Assembly (NCBI GenBank): GCA_903879775.1
Contig: CAIRMY010000211.1
Location: forward strand, 1-7,795
Length of the DNA: 7,795 bases
Direction: 5' to 3'
Source: an uncultured Bacteroidota bacterium
GTDB taxonomy: Bacteria > Bacteroidota > Bacteroidia > NS11-12g > UBA955
Each line of letters opens with the position of its first letter. Position 1 is the stretch's first letter. The notes below the pieces were generated by a model. It saw only the letters and a list, made by a program, of their open reading frames with translations. It was not told the origin of the DNA and did not search any database. Both the position numbers and the translations under genes were made by a program. Shown here piece after piece: positions 1 to 5,925 of the stretch.

Positions 1-58
1 AACCTTTTTGCTCAGTGCACTCAAGAATTACTTGGACACGATTTCCTTTTTTTGCCAT
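1..58 (-). CDS. rpmG: 50S ribosomal protein L33, N-terminal part (cut by window edge)
   Basis: Read on the minus strand from an ATG at 58-56, 19 codons give MAKKGNRVQVILECTEQKG, the characteristic start of bacterial ribosomal protein L33, a small protein of the large ribosomal subunit. The rest lies beyond the left edge. The ATG begins two bases after the rpmB stop codon, so the two genes are almost certainly co-transcribed, as rpmB-rpmG commonly are. No zinc-binding CxxC pair is visible in this short stretch; the single Cys at residue 14 lies within ILECTE, the usual L33 motif. The fragment is very short, but both the sequence and the neighbour fit. Confidence 0.9.
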   Translation of the reverse strand, partial: MAKKGNRVQVILECTEQKG

Positions 59-60
59 GA

Positions 61-294
61 TTAGATTTTTCCTTTCTTAAACAAATTGTTGATGCAGGCA
101 GAAATGCCCTTTTTATCGATGGTCTTTATAGTTGAAGCCGCAACTTTCAAAGTAATCCATTCGCCTGTTTCAGCAATGAAGAACTTCTTAGTTTGAAGGT
201 TAGGATAAAATCTACGCTTCGTCTTCTTGTTAGAATGCGAAACTTTGTTTCCTTTTAGGGCTTTTTTTCCGGTTAAATCACAAACGCGAGACAT
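61..294 (-). CDS. rpmB: 50S ribosomal protein L28
   Basis: This 77-residue protein is bacterial ribosomal protein L28, a basic component of the 50S subunit. It opens with MSRVCDLTGKKALKGNKVSH, the L28 signature (CDLTGK, then a GNxVSHS segment), followed by a basic stretch with KTKRRFYPNLQ and a C-terminal part containing ITLKVAASTIKTIDKKG. The length is normal for the family in Bacteroidota. It starts at the ATG at 294-292, only about 15 nt downstream of a consensus Bacteroidota -7 box, so the leader must be very short. It is followed after 2 nt by rpmG, forming the start of a ribosomal protein operon. Nothing is odd in the coding sequence. Confidence 0.97.
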   Translation of the reverse strand: MSRVCDLTGKKALKGNKVSHSNKKTKRRFYPNLQTKKFFIAETGEWITLKVAASTIKTIDKKGISACINNLFKKGKI

Positions 295-308
295 AGTTTT
301 TGGGGTTG

Positions 309-340
309 CAAATATAGAAATTTAATTATTAAAATCCAAA
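309..340 (-). promoter_or_regulatory. Bacteroidota housekeeping promoter of rpmB-rpmG
   Basis: On the minus strand TTTG (340-337) is followed after 20 nt by TATATTTG (316-309), an exact match to the Bacteroidota primary sigma consensus (TTTG/TTG about 17-23 nt before TAnnTTTG). The -7 box is followed by CAA. It lies 14 nt before the rpmB ATG, which predicts a leader of roughly ten bases. A second, weaker -7-like box (AATATTTG, 355-348) shares the sequence TATTTGCAA but lacks a good -33 partner. No terminator hairpin separates this region from the upstream O-antigen ligase-like gene. Confidence 0.8.
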
Positions 341-380
341 CGTTTTGCAAATATTTCGTGAAAAATCATTCTTACTTGCA

Positions 381-1610
381 TTAATTTGTTGTTTTTTCAA
401 GCTTCATGCTAGAAATCAGCAGCAAAGATACGATAATTATCATAACTCCCGACTGTCGCTCCATTAAACTCTCAAAATTCATACTCAAAATTAGCGCCAT
501 CACCACCGACCATAATTGTTCACTCACGCCATTTCTTCTCATCCATATGAAAAATACCGAAAAGCAAGTGATCCACATCAATATTCCTACAATACCTATC
601 TCAATAAACCATTGTAAATATTGATTGTGCGGACTAATCCTATTTTCATCATCTAGATTCGATTTAAGCTCATCGAACGATTGTTGCATCTTCCTTTCAA
701 TGTTACATTGCCCTACGCCAAACCAAGGCGTTTCTTGGCCAGCATGAATGATGGCTTTCCATGCTTCCCAGCGCTGACCGAAACTTTTATGATTTAAATC
801 TTTATTTTGGGTAACAGCATTTAAATCTTCATAGGTGTTCACTAACCTATTTTTGACACTCGGAATGAAAAACATTGAAGAAAGAGCTACCAAACCCATG
901 AGAATGTATTTGAAGGGTATTTTTTTACCTCTTTGAAAGATAATTGCAAATATTCCAGACCAAAACCCGAGCAAACCGGTTCTTGCCGATAAAACATGGA
1001 GTGCGATAAAAAGTCCCCCAAAAACAAAATAAAAAAAGAAATGCGATCCAAATATTTTAGAAATATTTCCTTCAATTTTCCAGCTAATTAAAACAAGCAA
1101 TACGATGGCGGTAATCACGCTAAATTCAATGTGATAAACACCGCTATAAATTGGAATGGGTTTGCTTTCTAAAATCATTTGCGACAAGAATGCGTGATGG
1201 TCTATATAATTAAATACACTTGCCACAGAGAGCCAGAAAATAGGCAAAGCAAAAAATATCCAATGTTTAGACAATGTTAACTTTTGATTCTGAACATAGA
1301 AGACCAATGATGGTAAAAATGCCAATGGAAGTCGAACTAAAATTTTGGGCATCAAATCGCCCAATTGACACCCATGAAAAATTGAAATTCCTATAGAAAT
1401 CAAAAAGTCACCGATAAAAAGTGCCTGTATGATGATTATTTGTTTGGATTTATTTACTTCAAAATAATGCCAAAAAGCGTTTACAATCAGTAAAATTGAA
1501 GCAATTGAAGCGATGCTTGGAGAAACGTGAATTGCCGCCAAATAAATGACAACCAATGATGTAAAGGCCGCGTTCCGAATTTCTAATAAGCGGTTATTTT
1601 GCAACAGCAT
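381..1610 (-). CDS. O-antigen ligase / polymerase (WaaL/Wzy family) membrane protein
   Basis: A 409-residue polytopic inner-membrane protein with about ten to twelve hydrophobic helices and one large extracytoplasmic loop (about residues 248-335). Family features of the O-antigen ligase/polymerase (Wzy_C) domain are visible: SARTGLLGFWSG at 208-219, a loop with GQRWEAWKAI (278-287) and PWFGVGQCN (295-303), then HNQYLQWFIEIGIVG (328-342), and a late helix ending NFESLMERQSG (378-388). Members join or polymerise undecaprenyl-linked glycans at the periplasmic face. Sequence alone cannot tell a lipid A-core ligase from a glycan polymerase or a protein-glycan ligase. No glycosyltransferases lie nearby, so the substrate is unknown. 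Its ATG (1610-1608) lies inside the end of the LysM gene (17-bp overlap in another frame), suggesting translational coupling. Confidence 0.85.
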   Translation of the reverse strand: MLLQNNRLLEIRNAAFTSLVVIYLAAIHVSPSIASIASILLIVNAFWHYFEVNKSKQIIIIQALFIGDFLISIGISIFHGCQLGDLMPKILVRLPLAFLPSLVFYVQNQKLTLSKHWIFFALPIFWLSVASVFNYIDHHAFLSQMILESKPIPIYSGVYHIEFSVITAIVLLVLISWKIEGNISKIFGSHFFFYFVFGGLFIALHVLSARTGLLGFWSGIFAIIFQRGKKIPFKYILMGLVALSSMFFIPSVKNRLVNTYEDLNAVTQNKDLNHKSFGQRWEAWKAIIHAGQETPWFGVGQCNIERKMQQSFDELKSNLDDENRISPHNQYLQWFIEIGIVGILMWITCFSVFFIWMRRNGVSEQLWSVVMALILSMNFESLMERQSGVMIIIVSLLLISSMKLEKTTN

Positions 1611-2568
1611 ACTTCACACGAACAACGGTTTTTTCGTCGAAGATTCCTAATTTGTCTGCCACAAATTTCGAAACTGAAACCGCCGAGCTTGTATTTTTAT
1701 TTTTGCCTTTTACAACACACCAAACAAACTTATTGTTTTTTGTATTGATCACTGCAACAACCTCATTTTCTGAAGCATCATTGAAATAAACCCATGCCCT
1801 ATCTTCATTTCCTTCAGTTCCATATTGATCGGATGCCAAGGTCAATACTCCCTTTCTTTCATTTTCCTTCAGCCCTATTTCAACATTGGGTTTAACCAAT
1901 TTCTCTGGCATTCCACCTTGGTCGCGGCCTTTATTTTGATCGCTCTTAACGGCTACTTCTTTTGGCGCTTTCTTTTCCGGCGTAGTTGTAACTTCTAGAG
2001 CTTTGGGCATATTTACATCATTCATACCTTCATTTTTTTGAGGGACATTTACCGGCTCCTTTTCGTTTGGCGTTTCTACTTTTGGTTTCACAGGAGCGGG
2101 TGCTGGTGTTTTAACCCCTTTTAAAGGATTCACCACTGGAACTTGAATTGATTGTCCTAAACTTAAATTAGCATCACCGAAATTATTAATTTTTCTCAGA
2201 ATATCCACTGAAGTGTTATATTTCTTGGCAATACTATAAAGCGTTTCACCTTTCTCAACCACATGTACATCTAAATTTTGAGTTGGAACCGTAATTGCAT
2301 TCGGAGAGCTCGCAGGCTTTACAGACTTACGCACAACATGAATATTTATACCTGGCGACAATACCTTCACTTCTGGATTTAAAGCCGTAAGTTGAGGAAC
2401 GGTCATCTTGTACATTTTTGCGATTTTATACAATGTTTCTCCCTTTTTAACGGTATGCAAAAAGGTCAAACCAAGTGTATCAGTTTGATTTTGAGTAGGC
2501 TTATCAGCAACTTGTGCCATGGCACTTCCTGAGCAAGCAAACAATGCGATAACTGCAAAAATTTTCAT
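1594..2568 (-). CDS. Secreted LysM-repeat protein with RlpA-like C-terminal domain
   Basis: Starting at the ATG at 2568, the 324-residue protein has a signal peptide (MKIFAVIALFACSGSAMAQ, likely cleaved before Q19). LysM domain 1 spans about residues 38-79 (HTVKKGETLYKIAKMYKM...) and LysM domain 2 about 102-145 (HVVEKGETLYSIAKKYN...). A Pro/Lys/Glu-rich linker covers about 146-225, and a domain of about 100 residues ends the protein. LysM domains bind peptidoglycan, so a periplasmic, wall-associated role is expected. The tail (VVAVINTKNNKFVWCVVKG ... VSVSKFVADKLGI) resembles the double-psi beta-barrel of RlpA-type proteins, but I see no equivalent of the catalytic DRGP segment, so it is probably not a lytic enzyme. 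A GTG at 2616 would add 16 unlikely residues and spoil the signal peptide. FAC inside the leader makes a lipoprotein possible but a poor lipobox match. Confidence 0.85.
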   Translation of the reverse strand: MKIFAVIALFACSGSAMAQVADKPTQNQTDTLGLTFLHTVKKGETLYKIAKMYKMTVPQLTALNPEVKVLSPGINIHVVRKSVKPASSPNAITVPTQNLDVHVVEKGETLYSIAKKYNTSVDILRKINNFGDANLSLGQSIQVPVVNPLKGVKTPAPAPVKPKVETPNEKEPVNVPQKNEGMNDVNMPKALEVTTTPEKKAPKEVAVKSDQNKGRDQGGMPEKLVKPNVEIGLKENERKGVLTLASDQYGTEGNEDRAWVYFNDASENEVVAVINTKNNKFVWCVVKGKNKNTSSAVSVSKFVADKLGIFDEKTVVRVKYAVAK

Positions 2569-2571
2569 ACT

Positions 2572-2597
2572 CAAAATTAAGTTTATTGAGCTGTCAA
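2572..2597 (-). promoter_or_regulatory. Possible promoter of the LysM / O-antigen ligase-like pair
   Basis: TAATTTTG (2579-2572, minus strand) fits the Bacteroidota -7 pattern TAnnTTTG, with a TTG at 2597-2595. The spacing is only 15 nt, shorter than usual. The -7 box lies 3 nt before the preferred ATG, so a transcript starting there would be leaderless or nearly so. This is a weak candidate; read-through from the upstream gene is equally possible because no terminator is visible in the 85-nt gap. Confidence 0.3.
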
Positions 2598-2653
2598 TAC
2601 AGAATCCAATTTCCACACTCTTGTAAGTGTATATTTAATTGGAATGAACGTAA

Positions 2654-3463
2654 TTATTCTTCTTCTACAACGAATTTAATTGGAATTGTCTGGTAACATT
2701 TTACGGGTTTGCCATCAATGGTTGCTGGTGTCCACTTTGGAGATTGCATGATGACTCTAATTGCTTCCTTTGAAAACTCAGGACACAAATAATTGTGTTC
2801 CAATATTTCAACATTCGAAACGGAACCATCTACGTTTACGATAAATCTAGCCATGACCCTTCCATTAATTTTAGCCAACTTACAGCGAATTGGAAAAACG
2901 ATCCGATCCATAACATACCTTCCAAATTGCGCATTCCCGCCCGGAAAAAAGGCGTCAGAAGCATTTTGAGGACTGTTGGTATTTTCCTGCTTTGTTGAAG
3001 CTTTTACCATTGAATCAGTAACTTCTCTAATTGATTCTGGATCAATATCGCTTAAAGAAACGGTTATGGGTATTTCCCTATAAGATTTCACGAATTTACC
3101 ATTGTTTTGGCCAGGAATCCAGCGAGGCGATTTTTCCATCACCCGAATGGCTTCAGCTGTAAATTCTGGGCATCCATTTGTTTCTTCAATTGCTTTTACA
3201 TTTGAAATTTTGCCAGATTCATCAACCATAAATCGCAGCACAACCCTTCCATTTATTCCACCTTCGTAACATCGCATTGGGTATTCGAAGTTTTCATACA
3301 CAAATTCACGAAACCTAGATTCTCCCCCAACAAAGATTGCTTTCACTTGAACAATTGATGTGGAATCATTCTGTGTATTCTTTTTTCTTCCCGATAATTT
3401 TAACTGGGCATTTAATTGTATGCAAACGAACAAAAAAACGATTGTCAATATAATTTGTCTCAT
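2654..3463 (-). CDS. Secreted protein with two tandem TonB C-terminal domains
   Basis: With the ATG at 3463, the 269-residue product has a signal peptide of about 20 residues ending QLNAQ. TonB_C-type domain 1 spans about 36-137 (YPMRC, GINGRVVLRF, CPEFTAEAIRV, SPRWIPGQNNGK). A linker follows at about 138-170, then TonB_C-type domain 2 at about 171-266 (FPIRC, KINGRVMARF, CPEFSKEAIRV, SPKWTPATIDGK). TonB CTDs normally contact TonB boxes of outer-membrane transporters. This protein lacks the cytoplasmic N-terminus and uncleaved anchor of a true TonB, so it is probably released into the periplasm and not energised by ExbB-ExbD. By hand alignment domain 1 matches about 80 of 104 positions in the neighbouring TonB CTD, while domain 2 is only about 45% identical to domain 1. 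In-frame ATGs at 3487 and 3496 would extend the n-region by 8 or 11 residues; the outermost lies in a repeat, so I prefer 3463. The function is inferred, not established. Confidence 0.8.
   Translation of the reverse strand: MRQIILTIVFLFVCIQLNAQLKLSGRKKNTQNDSTSIVQVKAIFVGGESRFREFVYENFEYPMRCYEGGINGRVVLRFMVDESGKISNVKAIEETNGCPEFTAEAIRVMEKSPRWIPGQNNGKFVKSYREIPITVSLSDIDPESIREVTDSMVKASTKQENTNSPQNASDAFFPGGNAQFGRYVMDRIVFPIRCKLAKINGRVMARFIVNVDGSVSNVEILEHNYLCPEFSKEAIRVIMQSPKWTPATIDGKPVKCYQTIPIKFVVEEE
3065..3358 (-). repeat. Dispersed direct repeat, copy A (TonB CTD coding block)
   Basis: This block, encoding the first CTD of the secreted protein, aligns without indels to 5108-5401 at a constant offset of 2043 bp. 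The copies share exact runs such as 26 bases at 3144-3169 and 18 bases at 3092-3109, including synonymous sites. The likely origin is duplication or gene conversion with the tonB 3' end. Confidence 0.75.
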
Positions 3464-3485
3464 ATTCTTAGTTTTTACAGTTTCC

Positions 3486-3529
3486 ATAAACCTCATAAAC
3501 CCTTATAAACCTCATAAACCTTTATAAAC
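3486..3529. repeat. Tandem repeat with 19-bp period (five ATAAAC cores)
   Basis: On the plus strand the hexamer ATAAAC occurs at 3486, 3495, 3505, 3514 and 3524, i.e. at alternating 9- and 10-bp steps, making about 2.3 copies of a 19-bp unit. On the minus (coding) strand it reads as repeated GTTTATGAGG and GTTTATAAGG. The array contains the TAA stop codon of the ABC ATPase gene (3524-3522) and an ATG (3496) in frame with the secreted TonB-CTD gene. It may be a dispersed intergenic repeat or a regulatory/leader element; the function is unknown. Confidence 0.85.
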
Positions 3530-5030
3530 TTTCTAATACCTTCCACTCTTTCGGAATATCCATCTCAACGCCCCCATCCAAATAACACCATTTATCGGCC
3601 AATGATTTTGCCACATCTAAATTATGCGTAATAAAGATGAATACCAAATTCCTTTGCAATTGAATGTCCTTCAACAATTTCAAAATTTGCTTTTGAATCA
3701 ATGGGTCCAAGGCGGCAACAGCTTCATCTAAAATGAGCACTTCAGGATTGGTGCACAATGCCTTCGCAATACAAAGTCTTTGGCGCTGTCCCCCACTCAT
3801 TTGATCAGGATAAGCGTTAATCAACCGATCATCGAACCCAACGTCCCTCAAAATTGAAAAAGCCAATTTTTCTCTTTCTTGAACTGTTTTAGATGGACTC
3901 TTTAGCAATAATATTTCTGAAACGGCTTCAAAAGCTGTTTGATTTCGATTGAGGGATGCAAATGGATCTTGAAAGACCATTTGAATTCCAGTTGGCGTTT
4001 TCGAGGGCAATTCTTTGCCAAAAAGCAAGATTTGACCACTGGTTTTTTGCTCAAGGGCCACCAATAGTTTTGCCAAGGTTGATTTTCCAGAACCTGATGT
4101 CCCTATAACCGCCAATGTTTCACCTGGCGATAAACTTACAGAATAGTTTGAAAGAGCATTGACCTGATTTTTCCCTTTTCCATATATTTTGAAGACGTTT
4201 TTTACTTCTAATACAGGATTGATTGGAATTTCAACTTTGTTTTTGGGTTGAGGCACAGCATCAATCAATTGCTTTACATATTCATGTTTCGGATGATGCA
4301 TTACCTCATTTACTGAACCTTGTTCTATAAATTCTCCTTTCTTAAGAACGGTGATCTGATTTGCATAATTGGCAACCAAATCGAGTTCATGACTCACCCA
4401 AATGAGCGCACTACCCATTTCTTTTGCAATTTGGGTAAAATCGTTCATCACATCTTTCCTGGAAAACGAATCTAAGGCAGTTGTGGGTTCGTCGGCCAAC
4501 AATACTAAAGGATTGTGGAGTGATGCCATGGCAATCATGACCCTTTGTCTTTGGCCACCACTCAATTGATGTGGAAACGATTCTAGCACCCTGTCTATCA
4601 TACTTCCAAGTCCAACTTTGCTGAGTTTTTCAGAAATGACATTCACGGCTAAATCTCTATTGTGTTGATGCACTAAAAAAGCCTCGACTAATTGCTTTCC
4701 ACATGTCATTTGCGGATTAAGTGCCGACATTGGTTCTTGGAAAACCATGCCAATATACTTCCCTCTTAATTTTCGAAAATCATCATTTTTGAGGGACAAA
4801 AGGTCAAGATTCTGAGTCGGGGTTTTAAGTATAACGGTACCTGTTGCTTTAAGGTTTTTAGGCAACAAACCAATAATTGTGAGTAGCGTAAGCGATTTGC
4901 CGCTACCACTTTCACCAATTAAGGCGTGAATTTCAGAGGCATTACATTCAAAATGAGGAAGAAATAGCAGAGTTTGCTTTTCTGACTGTATGCGTAAATT
5001 TTCTATATAAACAATGGCCTCTTGACTCAT
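3522..5030 (-). CDS. Fused two-domain ABC transporter ATPase, peptide/nickel importer (DppD-DppF/YejF) type
   Basis: A 502-residue cytoplasmic protein holding two complete ATP-binding cassettes, as in YejF or GsiA, which power import of oligopeptides, glutathione or similar solutes. Domain 1: Walker A GESGSGKS (39-46), Q-loop Q98, signature LSGGQ (156-160), Walker B LVLLADE (175-181), switch His214. Domain 2: Walker A GTSGSGKS (310-317), Q354, signature MSGGQ (411-415), Walker B VLILDE (431-436), His469. All catalytic residues are present, so both sites should hydrolyse ATP. The segment after domain 1 (HHPKHEYVKQLIDAVP, 245-260) is typical of the oligopeptide subfamily. No permease or binding-protein gene is in the window, so the substrate cannot be named. 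It starts 18 nt downstream of the tonB terminator, so it must have its own promoter or depend on read-through. Its stop lies in a tandem repeat. Confidence 0.92.
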   Translation of the reverse strand: MSQEAIVYIENLRIQSEKQTLLFLPHFECNASEIHALIGESGSGKSLTLLTIIGLLPKNLKATGTVILKTPTQNLDLLSLKNDDFRKLRGKYIGMVFQEPMSALNPQMTCGKQLVEAFLVHQHNRDLAVNVISEKLSKVGLGSMIDRVLESFPHQLSGGQRQRVMIAMASLHNPLVLLADEPTTALDSFSRKDVMNDFTQIAKEMGSALIWVSHELDLVANYANQITVLKKGEFIEQGSVNEVMHHPKHEYVKQLIDAVPQPKNKVEIPINPVLEVKNVFKIYGKGKNQVNALSNYSVSLSPGETLAVIGTSGSGKSTLAKLLVALEQKTSGQILLFGKELPSKTPTGIQMVFQDPFASLNRNQTAFEAVSEILLLKSPSKTVQEREKLAFSILRDVGFDDRLINAYPDQMSGGQRQRLCIAKALCTNPEVLILDEAVAALDPLIQKQILKLLKDIQLQRNLVFIFITHNLDVAKSLADKWCYLDGGVEMDIPKEWKVLESL

Positions 5031-5048
5031 TCAAGTACAATGTTACAT

Positions 5049-5075
5049 AAAAAAAGGGTGGCAAGCCACCCTTTT
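5049..5075 (-). terminator. Rho-independent terminator of the exbB-exbD-exbD-tonB operon
   Basis: On the minus strand AAAAGGGTGGC (5075-5065) pairs with GCCACCCTTTT (5062-5052), an 11-bp perfect stem. Its formal loop is 2 nt, or a 4-nt CTTG loop if the closing pair stays open. It ends in a run of seven T (5055-5049). It begins 11 nt after the tonB stop codon. The A-run on the upstream side makes it partly symmetrical, but nothing is transcribed toward it on the plus strand. Confidence 0.92.
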
Positions 5076-5086
5076 ATAAGAATCAT

Positions 5087-5920
5087 TTAATTTTCTACTG
5101 AGAGTTGAATTGGAATTTCTCGCCAAGACTTAATGAATTTACCATTGTTTTGACCTGGAATCCAGCGTGGAGATTTTTCGAGAACTCGAATGGCTTCAGC
5201 TGTAAATTCTGGACAAGCTTTGGTTTCTTCGATTGCTTTTACGCGAGAGATTTTACCCGTTTCATCTACAACGAAACGCAACACTACCCTTCCATTAATG
5301 CCTTCATCTTGGCAACGAACCGGATATTGGAAGTTATTGGCTACGTATTCACGGAATTTAGCCTCACCCCCTACAAAGATGGCTTTAACTTGAACCGTAC
5401 TTGCGGGTTCTTTGTCGCCACCGCCACCTCCAGTTGGACCATCATTATCTCCAAGATCTGGCAATGTTGGATCTTTTAAACCTTTCACTGTTTTATCACT
5501 TGGATTATCGATATCTGCTGGCGGAGGAGGATCTGCTTCCTCTTCGGTATTTGGATTCACCCTTGGAGTCACATAAGCTTGTTGATCTAGCTTTGGTTCT
5601 TCCATTTTAGGTGGTTCTTTTGGCTTTTCTTTTTCTTCTTCAGGGTCTTTAATGTCATCAATATTTTCAACAACAAAGACTACTTTCTTGCCTGTTTTTT
5701 TTGCGCCAGCAATACTATCTAAAATTTTAGGAGTAAGCGAGAATAACAAAGACAAACCAACAGCAATAATTGTAGCAAGAATAACCCTGTCTCTATAGCC
5801 CTTACGAATTTGGTAAGCACCATAGTCTTTCAATCGATCATTAAAAACTAAATCTAAACGCGACGGAGACTCTGGACTTTCCCAGTTATTGGCAAATTTT
5901 GCAAATAAATTATTTTCCAT
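5087..5920 (-). CDS. tonB: TonB energy-transducing protein
   Basis: This 277-residue protein couples the ExbB-ExbD proton channel to outer-membrane TonB-dependent transporters. It has a cytoplasmic N-terminus of about 45 residues with the Bacteroidota TonB motif DRLKDYGAYQIRKGYRDR (28-45), one transmembrane helix (about 46-63), and a periplasmic spacer rich in Glu, Lys and Pro (about 91-140, with PPPP and, further on, GGGGG). The C-terminal TonB domain (174-277) contains YPVRC, GINGRVVLRFVVD, CPEFTAEAIRV and SPRWIPGQNNGK. Cys203 and Cys236 are spaced 33 residues apart, as in both domains of the secreted paralogue. Its ATG lies 5 nt after the upstream exbD stop, so it is the last gene of that operon, closed by a strong terminator. 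The long cytoplasmic N-terminus distinguishes it from E. coli TonB but is usual in this phylum. Confidence 0.93.
   Translation of the reverse strand: MENNLFAKFANNWESPESPSRLDLVFNDRLKDYGAYQIRKGYRDRVILATIIAVGLSLLFSLTPKILDSIAGAKKTGKKVVFVVENIDDIKDPEEEKEKPKEPPKMEEPKLDQQAYVTPRVNPNTEEEADPPPPADIDNPSDKTVKGLKDPTLPDLGDNDGPTGGGGGDKEPASTVQVKAIFVGGEAKFREYVANNFQYPVRCQDEGINGRVVLRFVVDETGKISRVKAIEETKACPEFTAEAIRVLEKSPRWIPGQNNGKFIKSWREIPIQLSVEN
5108..5401 (-). repeat. Dispersed direct repeat, copy B (TonB CTD coding block)
   Basis: This is the 3' part of tonB, collinear with 3065-3358 at an offset of 2043 bp, with a 26-base exact match at 5187-5212. The two copies lie in the same orientation and flank the ABC ATPase gene. 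Confidence 0.75.
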
Positions 5921-5925
5921 AGTTC

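Noticed and set aside
2569..2616. GTG start at 2616 for the LysM protein
   Set aside because: The extra 16 residues (MEIGFCIDSSINLILS) precede a complete signal peptide that starts at the ATG at 2568, and a possible -7 box falls inside this extension.
2615..2630. Small inverted repeat ACACT/AGTGT as a terminator after the TonB-CTD gene
   Set aside because: Only a 5-bp AT-containing stem with no T-run on the transcribed side.
3464..3496. ATG at 3496 as start of the secreted TonB-CTD protein
   Set aside because: This ATG is part of the 19-bp-period repeat and would give an 11-residue extension before an already complete signal peptide. It cannot be excluded, and the ATG at 3487 remains a possible alternative.
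5038..5064. Promoter for the ABC ATPase gene (TAACATTG with TTG 16 nt upstream)
   Set aside because: The -7 box has a mismatch at a conserved T and the -33 partner lies inside the terminator stem, so the match is not better than chance in AT-rich DNA.
5105..5479. Plus-strand open frame of 124 codons opposite tonB
   Set aside because: It lies wholly antisense to the well-supported tonB, has no recognisable domain, and its composition (Phe/Trp/Ser/Thr-rich) is that of a mirror frame. The same applies to the other plus-strand frames at 406-624, 2795-2998, 6690-6902, 7028-7303 and 7426-7752.
5391..5540. Gly-run and Pro-run coding stretches in tonB as a possible phase-variable tract
   Set aside because: The runs use mixed codons and there is no long homopolymer, so slippage-driven switching is unlikely; such spacers are usual in TonB.
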